Below, piece by piece: positions 35,416 through 57,400 of a stretch of 64,000 nucleotides of DNA (position 1 is the first letter of the stretch; each line of letters starts with the position of its first letter). The translations under genes and the position numbers were made by a program. The notes beneath the pieces are model-generated. The model did no database searches. It saw only the letters and a list, made by a program, of their open reading frames with translations, and was not told the origin of the DNA. This DNA is from Phaeoceros laevis (taxonomy: Eukaryota; Anthocerotophyta; Anthocerotopsida; Notothyladales). The DNA lies in assembly GCA_049999765.1 (NCBI GenBank), contig JBNGIQ010009119.1:154541-218540 (forward strand), in the 5' to 3' direction.

Positions 35416-36522
35416 TGTATCTCCCAGGCTCCCCCTTCCCGCACTGCTGGTCTCTGAATTATGCGCTGAGCAATGACGAAAGCGGGAAGACGTAAGCGGC
35501 CAGATGCGGCTGGCTGCCTACGGACCTGTCTCACTGCTGTACCGGGTTGTGTTCGTCGGTTCTCTCTCTCTTGACCCCACCCAGGCCCTCCGTCTCGGTC
35601 CTTTTGCTACAGATTTCATCACTGCCAGACAGGTCATCCGACTGAGAAGACGCCTGCGTCGCAGTTCTCTCGTCGGGGCGAATGGACCCCGGTCGCCCTG
35701 CATTCAGAAATTAGAGCTGCCGGCAACGCATTTGCAAGGCCACTGATCGGCGCAATGCTTGCTCGAGCTAGGGCCAGGGTGGGGAACGTGAGGACCAACG
35801 TACGGCTGGCATTGCCGCGCTCGCCATGGCCATGCACAGACAAAAAGTAGTTTGGTACATGCATGTACCTACGACGCAGCCGACCTTTTTAGGGCTTTGA
35901 GTGGTCATCTTACGTCTTACGTAATGGAGCACGACTTATTTTGCTCGGGGTGTGCAATTCCCATGTGGAGTTGGCTAAACACCATAATCCATCCTACTAC
36001 TACTACTCGAAAACGGTGCAGCTGCACTTAGAGCAGGAAGAACGGTCCGATAGACAGACAGCCAGACAGCCTCCAGGATGTACACAGGAAAGTCAGGATC
36101 CTTCGTTTTCGTTGGCAGGACAAATCGACTCAACTTGGTTGTCTGTGGCAGTAGCTGGCATACTCATCACAGGATTGCGGATGCCTGATCAGCCAGCCAC
36201 CTACTTCGTCTGACTCCCGGTCTTGGGATGTCGGACTGGTGGAAGCATGACAAGCGGTACCGTCCGGCAGTTATTTTTGACCTACACTGGCACGTCAAAG
36301 GCATTGCAGGTTCGTTACGGGACAACTGAATGGCGCCTCAACCCTGGGGGCGTTATCCGAAGGCCCACAGTTCACATGATCTGGACCATCTGCAATACAA
36401 AAATTACAATAGGTTTACATTTACAATGCAGAGCTCCGCGTCCCCGCAACTCACCGGCAATACAGCAAGTGCCTTGCCAGAACAATAATCCAGCCCTTAA
36501 GAATGATATAGCTAAGTCTAAG
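35416..36522. other. OPT promoter and CHR4-type gene 3' region
   Basis: This 1.1-kb spacer separates the OPT start codon from the stop codon of the large remodeller gene; both are on the minus strand. Frames at 35504-35746, 35941-36213 and 36223-36549 have no domain. I see nothing else supportable. Confidence 0.45.
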
Positions 36523-46994
<10,472 letters not shown>

Positions 46995-48656
46995 GTCCCT
47001 ACGGTTTAGTCACCACCACCACCTGCTGCTGGCCAGAGCTGCGGCTGTAGCTCCTGTTCCTGCTCCTGCTGCTGCCGGTGGTGCATCTGCGGGGGGCAAG
47101 AAGCGGGAAAATCCACGCCATGGCCGGAATGCGTGCGCAGCAGCTACGCACCGTATGGCTGCGGCATTCTTGGCCAGCAGCACGGCAATTGGTGCGGGTG
47201 CGAGGCCAGGCGGAGGTGCCAGTGACGAGAGTCCGGTGGCGCGATCGGGGGAGGGTTTGGTGCTGATGCGGCTGCAGTCGGGAGCTGAGCGGCATGGCGG
47301 ACGAATGGTGCATGGGAGAGGAGAGAGGCTTGGCAGGCCAGGGAGCGACCGAGGGAGCGGGCGGGGCGGGCGGGCGGGAGGCGCAAGCCCGGGGCCAGTC
47401 CAGGCCAGCAAGCGGCAGCAGCAGCAGCCAGAGCCTGGGGGGCCGCGAGGAACGTGCGGCGGGACCACGTGGCATGGCGCCGGGCGGGAGCGGAAGCTCC
47501 GTCCAGCTGGCGCCCGCGCAGTGGATGGGCAGGCAGCCCCTTGCCTTGAGGGCTGTTGTGGCGGCTGCTCGGCCTGGGGCGTTCGATCGCTCGGGGCGTC
47601 GCCCGGGTCTGTTTAAAGCGGATCATGGATGGATGGAGTGGAAACAGGGCCAGCCTGGCGCGTCTTTGGTGCCGCACTCGGCGGCTAACCGCGACCGCCG
47701 TCCGGGTCGACGACGGAAGCAGCTGCTCGCAAGGCGACAAGGAGGCGGCAGGGCAGGCAGGGTAGCCGCGGCGCCCGAGGGAAAGAAGAATATCAAGGGC
47801 AAGCGCCATCATCAGCAAACGGAATCCTCCCATCACTACACTTACGTATGTCGCTTGAATGAGTGACTGTGGCAGCAGCGATTGGTCCAACATGTCGGTA
47901 GAGGGGGGCGGGCTACTAGTACTCCTACTTTTAGGTCGCTCTGTATGTGTCCGTACTTTCTAGTCCCCAGGTGAAGGTGAGGTGAGGTGAGATGTGGTGG
48001 TGTGCCCATGTGAAGAGCGTTTAGGGCAAGCAATGCCTTCGTTCCTTCCTTCCTGCAGGCGCTTGCCCTCTCCCAGGGGGGAGATCGTGATTGCGTGATG
48101 CGGAGTGCAGCAGGCAGTCCAATCTGGTCTTAGAAGTCGTCTTCTACTACTGGCGAGAGATGGAGTGTGAGGAAAGGCATGCATTCATGGCTGCTTCCTT
48201 TCCGGCGTCTTCCCGGCGTCTTCCTCTTGTTCCTTTCTTTTTTTCTTGTTTGTTGCAGCAGCTGTGGGACCCCCGCCCCCCGGCTACGAGGACGAGGAGT
48301 GGAGGGAGGGAGGACGCTTTCAAGCGGCCTCAGATGGATGGACAGGTGCAGCTTCGCGGCAGCTTCCTGCCTGTAGCAGATGGCGAGGCTACACCTACAC
48401 TGCAGGCCAGGGCAAAGGGGCACTAGGGAGCAACAAGAGTGTGCCAGGAAGGCCGGGCCAGGTCACAGGCGGTGTTAGTAGATTCTACAGTCCCCGAGTG
48501 CCTGTTGCCTGCTGCGGGGACTGGACTAGGAGGATGCTACAGACTGCTACTGCTGGACTAGTCTTACTGCAGGAGTGAGGGAGGAGTGCGTCGGGTCAGG
48601 TCGCTGTCCCGGAGGGAAGGAGCCAGTCCGCCAGCCAGGCCAGGCCGATGGAAACC

Positions 48657-48677
48657 CAGCCAGCCAGCCAGCCAGCA
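48657..48677 (+). repeat. GCCA microsatellite
   Basis: Five GCCA units run in tandem in a GC-rich upstream region. Related CAGCCAG tracts flank it. Confidence 0.7.
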
Positions 48678-49505
48678 AAGCCGTACAGCAGCGAGAGCGG
48701 AGCACAGGAAGTGATGAGGAGGGGTGAGTGAGTGCGGTGCCCGCTGTGTCAGCTCACCTGTCTCTCTCCTCCTCTCTCCTCGGGATGCGGTCACTGCGGA
48801 GCGATTGATGCTGCTCGCACACGCAGGCAGGCCACTTGCACGGGTTGCTGGGGCTGGAACGGCGAGCCCGGAGACAGCCCCAGCTGCTGTCCCGCCCGCA
48901 CCTTTGACAAGGTTCCCTGGCCGGGTCCGATCCTTGTCCGCCTCTCGCTCCTCGCCAAGCGACGCGACGCGATGCGAGGCGATTGATGCCTCTGCTGGGC
49001 GACGCCGTCGCCGTTGCGGAAGGGGTACTTAGGTGGTTGGATGGATCGGGTGGTTTCTTCCGAGCCCGGCATCTTTGTGTCTGTGCGGCCTGCGCGGAGG
49101 ATGGCACGTATGCAATCTAGGCCAAGGTGTTGTTCCGGAGGTGTGCGAGGACTGCTACAGTATGTTGGCCAACTACTTCGCCTGGGGGTTCGTGCGGGGA
49201 CCAGTTCGAGCATCCGGGGCGCTGGTCTCCAGACGGTTGTGTGAGAGCGCCCTATGCTTTCAGCTTTCAGGTTACTGCTCCACAGTTTTTCACGGTATTC
49301 AGTCCAAGCGATGCCTGCAGTGCTGGAATGTCACGTATTCCAGAATGCCAGCACCACTCTGGCACAGTACGCCTTGCGCAACTTCCAAGAGTGTGCAGCC
49401 AGCCAGCCCCTGCTATTTGGTCCATGCGCACCCCACATCCTACTCAGCATCTTGCCAAACAGTCTCCTTGGGGCGCATTGTGGCTGCTTTGGTCGCTGCC
49501 GTCCT

Positions 49506-49735
49506 TGATGGGCGACACGGCCAACTATCGTTCGTTGTTGGTGCAGCTGATTAAGAAGGGAGTTTTATGCAGCCATTTGGGCAGGGTCACAGAATGACCA
49601 ACACGGCCAATTATTGTTCGATGTTGGTGCAGCTGATCAACAAGGAAGTTTTATGCGGCCATTTGGGAAGGATCGCAGAATGACCCACACGGTCAATTAT
49701 TGTTCGATGTTGGTGCAGCTGATGAAGGCGCTGGG
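49506..49735 (+). repeat. Three-copy tandem repeat, 86-bp period
   Basis: ACACGGCCAA, ACACGGCCAA and ACACGGTCAA begin at 49515, 49601 and 49687, exactly 86 bases apart. Each is followed by TTCG(A/T)TGTTGGTGCAGCTGAT. The first two copies share the rest of the unit (AGTTTTATGC, GCCATTTGGG, GCAGAATGA or ACAGAATGA); the third stops after about 50 bases. The period is not a multiple of three, so it does not encode a repeated peptide in one frame. Confidence 0.85.
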
Positions 49736-50524
49736 AAATCTTGATATATAGCGAGGCATCAGTCCCACGACTGTTCACGCTGCGAAGGGAGTGTGACTTC
49801 AGAGGAGGTAGCCCGTGTCAAGGGGTATGTCCAAAGGGTAGGCCCCATGGGTCCAAGTGACGGACGAAGGCAATATACTTTTGCAGGAAATCAGGACCTA
49901 TGCTGAGTTTCTGTACCTTGATATGGCGACTGGCCGGCAATGGCTTGGACAGAGCCCTGCTTGAACTATCTCTTTATGTGCATCAAGACCACTCAGGAAA
50001 CTGGCAACAGTCTCTGTCCGAAGTGCTTTTGCCCGCCTCCAACCAAGCCTTCCTCTGCAGTATCTCGCAAGCGATAGACGTCCGCTGCATTTGAGAGGGA
50101 CCGGTTTTGATGGCCACTCTCATTTGCGCGTAGCGTGATGAAAGAATGATGGAGGTGGTCCAGGTCGATGGTCTATCGTCTCTCGTATTATGATATCCCC
50201 ACGCTGCAGTTTACATGTCAAGGTCTTCAGTGAACCTGGGTTCGTCGGGTGCTTGGTGATGAGGATCCAAGTGAACGTGGCTACAAGCTTCCGGAAGGAA
50301 CTTCATTTAGTGCTGGGCCGCGTCCAGGTCCTCCGTTTTGTATCTGTTGGAGCATGTGCTTTCGTTGGCTTCTTTCCTCGTATGTAAATTCTGAACAGAT
50401 CAAGTCCAACCAGCCACAGGATGCTTTGTGGCTTATGTTAACCTCCAGTTCCTAGACTAGTTCGTTGAGATAGGAAACTGGATGCACTCACTTGTTCCGC
50501 ACTGCTTTGCCCGTGCTACGGATG

Positions 50525-50532
50525 TATATAAA
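50525..50532 (+). promoter_or_regulatory. TATA box without an identified gene
   Basis: TATATAAA is embedded in GGATGTATATAAAGTCACGA, a strong plant core-promoter match. A pyrimidine-rich stretch (CACCTCTTCTCCATTTCC) begins about 45 bases downstream, as in a leader. No coding region of meaningful length follows on the plus strand before the callose synthase 3' end. Confidence 0.35.
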
Positions 50533-51114
50533 GTCACGACGAGTACCAGAAATTTTCATCCGCTGTCCACCTCTTCTCCATTTCCAGCAGTTCCCCCTGG
50601 GTATCGCCACACACCTTTGCTGACTTCATCGTGCACCTTCCTGTCCTGACTTCATCCTGCAGCCGTCCTAAAACCCGGACAATACTGGACTCCCTGTTTG
50701 TGCTTGATTATATGCATGCAGGTGATTTTGATGTGGACACAAATTCGCTAGACACAGCAGAATACAACATAATATCCCAGTTAACCCTTCGTTTGCCCAC
50801 GTTTAGCGGCTTTAGCCCCATCACCTGAAGCGTAAGGAACGTTGATCGCCGTGCAGTGGGGCCAGGGCCTACACGTTCTCTCTGTCTCTCTCTCTCTGTT
50901 GCGCCTACCGGCACGTCACAGGCAACGGCTGCTGCGCCCATGCGCGTCTGCCCACAGGCCGTCCATGCGCCTACTAGTAGGCCCATATGCCCCGGGAGAC
51001 CCCAATGCCGCATGCATAGCCAAATCCAAAAGAAAACATGATGCTTATGTGAGCACTGAGCAGGGAGGGTTGGTCGGATAGGCCGAGATAGACACAACTC
51101 AGAGGACAACACAT

Positions 51115-51190
51115 CACATGATAAGAACATGTTATCATCCAGCGCAGGATAAACACATGATAGCATGGTATCATGTCATGTCGTGACATG
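51115..51190. repeat. Cluster of short palindromes
   Basis: Three hairpin-capable sequences lie close together: ATGATAA/TTATCAT around AGAACATG, CATGATA/TATCATG around GCATGG, and CATGTC/GACATG around GT. All carry the CATG core. The cluster is about 210 bases beyond the callose synthase stop codon, on the gene's 3' side. Confidence 0.55.
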
Positions 51191-51401
51191 GTAAACACAT
51201 GACAGGGTAAACGCATCGCAGGTTGTTAGAGTCGACGCTCAAGCCACGGCTGACATCTTCAATCGGAACAGTTCTCTGATCGAGTTGAGGTGGCAAACAA
51301 GACCAATCTAGCCTGTTTACTTACACATGCTCTCCGCAAATCGTATCTTTGCGGTATAATACAAAAAATAATGTCCCGTCATATCAATCTGCCTGTATAA
51401 A

Positions 51402-54400
51402 CTATTGCTGATTCGGCTTGTTGCCAGCCAGAATGAGTGAGATCTCGAGACCTCTGCTGAAGGCTTGGTTGAACACCAAGCGAGTTTGGAAGGTCGACAC
51501 GAAGGGGAACCAAGACAAGACTGCAATTGGCACAAATATCAGCATCCCCATCAGCGCATCGTAGAACCTGGCAAAAGCGCGCACGGACTTCCACAGACGC
51601 AGTTTCTCAACCACTGGTCTGATTGCCAAGCAAATCTGCAGACAAAATAGAATTAAAAGAGTGCTAAGGTTGAGCATACTCAAACGTCACTACAAATTCA
51701 CCAAGAGCATACTCACCGAGAGGATTCCCCACCCTGTCGGAAGGAGAGCAAGAAGACTAGCAAACACGTCTCCAAGGGAAAGGTCCGTGTACACGATAGA
51801 CAGAACTATCCCCGCAATGAGCAGTATAAACAGAACGCCTTGACCGAGCCGGACGACCAGCTGAAACTTCGCCGATGCTTTCTGGCTGAAGGTGAATGCC
51901 TGCACACCACACGCCAATTCGCTCGTCATTGCACATCTGTAAGATTTTAAAGAAAAAGCTAGAGCCACAGCACAATTCAGCAACAGCGGACAGGGCACCT
52001 TGAAAACGATGAGCAGACCAACCAACGCCAACCATGATATGCCGTACACCTGCTCACAATTAAGCTTTTTAGACTTCCAACCAGATCCTCCGCCCACAAC
52101 TTGAAAATACAGGTACATTGTACGCTCAAATGGGAAACACATCAATCTTACGTTAAGAGAGGTGTTTGTTCCAGTTGCTGTTAAGGAATATACGACGCCA
52201 TATTGAAAAATAAAGAACCGTAAGCTTAAGACAACCTCCCAGAATCGGCCTCGGGGTGATGTTATGTGCGCCTGGGCAAACCACCACGTATCAGACCAAC
52301 ACCTAGCATTATCTAACACTCCCCTACAGCTGAACTACTAACACAAGCACAAGGAATCAACACAAACAGCCCAGGTGTAACAAACCTGCTCTTCTTCCCA
52401 CCAAGCCTCCCAACTCTCATCACTGTTGACTCCTACACCACCTTTGTAGAATATCCAATTGGTCCACTTGTCGAAGTCCTCCACCGCTCTGTTACAGTGA
52501 CCCAAACATTATTGACGTCGCTCGAGGAACTAACTCACCTCAGTGATCACAACGGCAAAGGTCACTTACTTTTGCCATTCGAACCCTGAGGGATTGAAGA
52601 TGTAGGGCGCGTACAGCCAGGAGATGGATAAGAACCAACTGCTGAATGTAAGAAGCACATAGCTGACTGTCCCTTTGTTAGAGCCGTAAGCGCCATAAAC
52701 TATGAGAAGGAGTGCGACTTCTAACCTGCAATTCCCACCAAGCACATTAATGGGAACCCCAGATTTCCATCGAGCAGCACAGCAGAATTTGTTTGTTTCG
52801 GTGATGCAGCATACCGAAAAAAACTCAAACCATGCATACCCTTTCACAAAATGGCTTCGCGAATACAGTCTATAGTTTTCAGCGAAAGGAATGTGCTGAA
52901 CCACGAAGCCTCTCCCCGTAGCTCGGTACTGCAATGAATTTCACAAGTGCTGTGAGTGACCATGAAGGAGTGAATCGCATTCACTCCTTTTGGACGAAGT
53001 AGATCGTAGATGAAACGAAAACGGCAACCGAAAAGATTTGTGAGACTGAAAGGGAAGCTATACCTTGGCACCGCCGTGAAGAATTGTGCGACCAAAGTAG
53101 TGAGTTCTTGTGCCTAGAGAGAATGTGAAGAACACGGACGCCAATTGGAGCTGCATTGTTACGAAACTGATAAACGCCTACATGGATGAAACGCAGGCCA
53201 ACACATGTTAGCTGCTTCGACACACAATCATGTGAAATTGTGGTCCTAAACCCATAGCGAATTTTGTGTTCGTACCTTCAAAACACCCTGCTCAAGAATG
53301 AAGCCCATGATCATCGGAATGGCTGTAAAAACACCGATCTGGAAAAGGAACTGCGTGTTCAAAGCAGTTTGAAGAGCAGTACTGTTGACGACATCTTTTT
53401 CAAGCTCTGCCCCGACACCAGACAATGCCTGCCACAGTTATGAAAAAACTGGTTACTCAGGCACTGGTAAAACTGCAATAGTAGCTATCCAGAAAGGCCG
53501 AGTCGTTCTATAAAATAGAACGTAAGTAGGGGATAGGCATTTGTACTTACAAGGTAAGCTTTGCCGTAGAGAAACACGTACACAGTAAGAACAGTCATCT
53601 GAAACACAACAAAAGCAAGTGACGGTTGATAGATAAGGAGAAGTAGTGTGCTATTCGACTACGGGTAGCAAAAGCCCACTGTGCTACATGCAGACAAGAC
53701 CAAAGACTCACCATAGTACAGACATAAAATCCAATTGACGTGTAAAAGAAGGACAGCATTCTGAAAAAGTCAAAAAGCTGGCCAAGCCGATAAATATCTC
53801 GACTAAGCACTTGTTCGCCATTTCCACTTGCAACTTTTGCCTCAAAAAGGGCAATCTGGTTCAGCCCCACATCTCGTCCTTTTCCAACCTGCAATGCAGG
53901 TAACACTTAAATGTGTCCCTTGCGCATGACACACTTCGCCACAAGAACTTGACAACTGGCAAACAAAAACTACCTGAATGTACTCATGATGAGTGACGTT
54001 ACCCTGACGTAATGTCGAATTAAACCCTAAAAAGCCACACAAGAGCATAAGTCCAGGCACGCAGAGCCCACGAAACCTTTGCTTCCAGCAAAACAGCTGT
54101 GAGGGCACACGCAAACACGAACTGCAAATAAGAGGAATTACCTGCATATATATCCTCACTGATATTAATAACCTTGGAAGCTTTGCTAATCCCACCCCTA
54201 GTTATATGAAAAATTCTGTCAAATACATCTGGATGCCCATAGTGCATCCGGACCCTGCACAAGGACCTCATCTTAGTATCCTCCCAAAGTGCTTCTCACC
54301 TGCTAGCTTTGCTTGAAGAACCGAAATCGACACATTGCAAAAACTGAATGGATAATACCAAGCAGCAGACTCACTTTAAAGGCTTGGCCAGCACCCTTTG

Positions 54401-57400
54401 CCCTAGAGTCACGAAACTTGTTTCTTGATTCGACATGAACCATGCCAGAGAAGAAACACTGCAAATAGCTGGGAAGTGTCAAAAGCGCTAGTGCCTATGT
54501 AAAACGATAAGCAATACGTGTGCCACAAGACATCACCTTCCAGTAAAAACATGCTCACGGACACCAAGAATAGATGGCTTCCGCAATCCATGCTGGACAT
54601 CAAACTCTTGCAGAAGATTCCGCATCTTGAATGCCTCCTCAAAATAATTGTCCTGCAGTTCAAATTACCACCTCCTTGAATACACAATACAGGAAACAAA
54701 CCACAGAACAGATCCTGAAGACGACCAGACACCCAAGAGCACCTGATTCATGTCAATAGTTTGAATGCAGTCGCCACGAGTGAAAATAATAGCGTGGTTT
54801 TGATTTTCTGGTTTGCCTTCTCCAAGTAATGGATTCCCAGGGAGCCGTATTGAGTAAATCTCCTGTGAAGCCAGTTCTCTCCAAGCTCAGAACAAAAAAG
54901 CTCACATACAAAAACAGTGGATGGCACTAACCAAACTGGGATAAAATACCTGGTCTTTCCCTGTGGCATCTGCCTTCACCAGCTTTGAAAAGTATTCGCT
55001 GGAGGTTTTACCATCAACTATTTTTTCCACTGTATCGATGTAGGCAACTCTTAATCCTTCATGCCTGGCAGTCGAGCTGAGTTAGTTGAACCATAAACAG
55101 CTGTATAAAACAGTACTGCAGAAAACAGCTCCCCCTTGACACTCTATCAACCAAAAACGCAATTCTGCAAATATAGAACATTTTTTGCATACGTTTGAAG
55201 CAGGTAAGCAATATCTGCAGCTTGCTGCTGACGTTGCTGCTTCTGCTTTCCATAGATCTGACAACTAACAACGTAGGTGAACTTCATATCTGCTATAGAC
55301 TGTCCGATCAGGGATGGTGGCAAGGCTCCTGATACTGGTCTGGTCGCAGCTTCCAGATCTATGCACCGACGCGCATGTCAGTACTTCGGCATTGCCTGAT
55401 GAGATGCTACTCAAACAGCAGGACCCAGCTGAGAACTTACCTGGAGGCCCAGAACCCTCGAGTTGACTCTGAAGAATCAATGCACTTCTATAGTACATCA
55501 TCCCCCGTACTGCAGAAACATTTTTGTTAGCACAAGTTTATACAACACCTTGAAGTACACTAGAAAAAAAGAGACTGCTAAGGCTGAGCCTATTCTTTAA
55601 AAGCACCTGTCCTTGCAAGTGTTTGGCCTCTGTAGGAGGCCCACAGACGCAGCTGTAGAAGCACATCTGTATCAGCAACGTCTTCTTTTTTATCCTTCAG
55701 CTTCTCTAGGTGACGATCCAACTCCCTTTCCAGAGTCGCTTCGGTGCGAAACACCCTTTCCAAATAATTTTTCCACTCATCTGTACAAGATATCCACGTT
55801 ATGACTTTTAAGTTCATGGTACATTTAGTGCAGGACGTAGTACCAAAGGGTGACAACATATAATCCTCGGACAAGCAAGTGCTGATATTTTAGCTGGATC
55901 TAACATGCACAGAACGGAGAACGTAGAGTGCAGCACTCTTGACATGTACATGAATTACCAGGGAAAATCTTCTGAAGGTAAAACAATATTGTAATACCAT
56001 CTTCATTTGGCTTGTTTAATGCACCGTAGCTGTACATGACATCTTCTGTGTAGTAGGGAGTGAAGACACTGTAACACCAGAGATACTTTGATCAGTATTC
56101 AAGAATAATATGCCGGGGCAAGGAGAAAAAGTGCCTATCCTCCTAACCTGAAAGAGAACATTTGTCGGACAGATGGTGTTGCAGGCATGTCCATGAACAG
56201 GGAGTTGGAAAAAAATTGTAGCCGTCGCTGAGCTTCCAAATTCCTTGGTATATTTGAGGCAGAATCTTTGACAGTAAGAAGAGAATTGAGCCTCTTAATT
56301 TCTTCATTCTAACCTCATAAAAAAACATGACAACCTTAGAACAGGAACAACACACGCCACCTTCGCTTCTATAAAAACCATATCTCACAGAACAAACATC
56401 CAGCAACCTCTTCTGGGCTAGATGGCCAGTTGAGATCTGAAAAAAACAATCCTGTCCGCCGTGCTCTTTCCAAGACAGGCCAGCTTTCGAATTTCTCTCT
56501 GTGGCAAGGGAAGAAGTTGCATCAGGTAGTGGCAACAAGAGGTAGCTCAAAACTCCGAGTTGAGAAGGAGTGGTCAGTGAAGAACCTCAGGCTGAGTGAC
56601 AACACATCCTTCATAACAACCTCAAAAATATCTTGAAGGGCGTTAGTGGCCAGCTTGGAACGTTCACTGTTGAACTCTTTTTCCTGTCGCACAGGTGACA
56701 CTTAAAAAGTCAAACCACATGAAACAGATTCTCAGCTAGTGATGTAGACTCACAAAACAACAAACTCTACCAATATTCCAGTGAGATTGGCGAGTTTGGC
56801 AATAAGACCACCAGGCCCGCTCAGTTTTTTCAGAACTATTGAGGTAGCCAAGGCTGATTCGGTGATAGACTCTTCCACATCAGCAAAAATTTCCTTGACC
56901 CTTCATTTACAATTCAACACGATGGAGTTAGGACATCAGCTCCTCTAGCATCTCGTGCAAATCAGACCTGGCAGAAGCCTCTAAACAAGGGGCTTTTAGA
57001 GCAGGCCCACTTTATTGTGCCAACCGAACTCAGTAAACACGTATTAAGACACTCACCAAAGTTCAGCTTCATTTTTAACCAGATTCTTCAGCATTCGTTG
57101 CACACTGAAGTATGCTTCTTGCACCGCGAATCCCATGTATTCATCCTTAAATATTTTATCTTGGAGCTCAAATTGGGAGCCTTTGTGCTCAGCAGCCAAA
57201 TCAACAGCAAGAAGGATCTGTGAAAAGAGTGGTATAACCATTGCATAAGGAGAGAAAATATAACCATGTCACTCATTTGAGAACCAAAACAATGGAGCTC
57301 ATAAGATAATGAGACCGGTCCTACCTTGTTTGCAAGGAGAAACAGGGGCCACTGAACAAGTTGCAAGCTTCCAGTGTTCTTCGGCATCCAAAGCCAGTCC

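Larger units (their letters stand above)
46995..51401. other. Gene-poor region upstream of the CHR4-type gene
   Basis: The first 2 kb is GC-rich and full of long overlapping open frames on both strands (for example 47294-47866), typical of high GC content rather than genes. It probably holds the remodeller promoter and leader. A GCCA microsatellite lies near 48658-48678. From 49000 to 50500 fragments look mildly protein-like (VCEDCYSMLANYFAWGF near 49130-49190; NWQQSLSEVLLPASNQAF near 50000) but do not assemble into a gene; they could be remnants of a decayed gene. Three 86-bp repeats, a TATA box and palindromes are listed separately. Confidence 0.4.

Noticed and set aside
49033-49597. Frames of 156-173 codons containing VCEDCYSMLANYFAWGF
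   Set aside because: Parts look protein-like, but overlapping frames compete, the 86-bp tandem repeats interrupt the end, and no start, splice pattern or family could be established.
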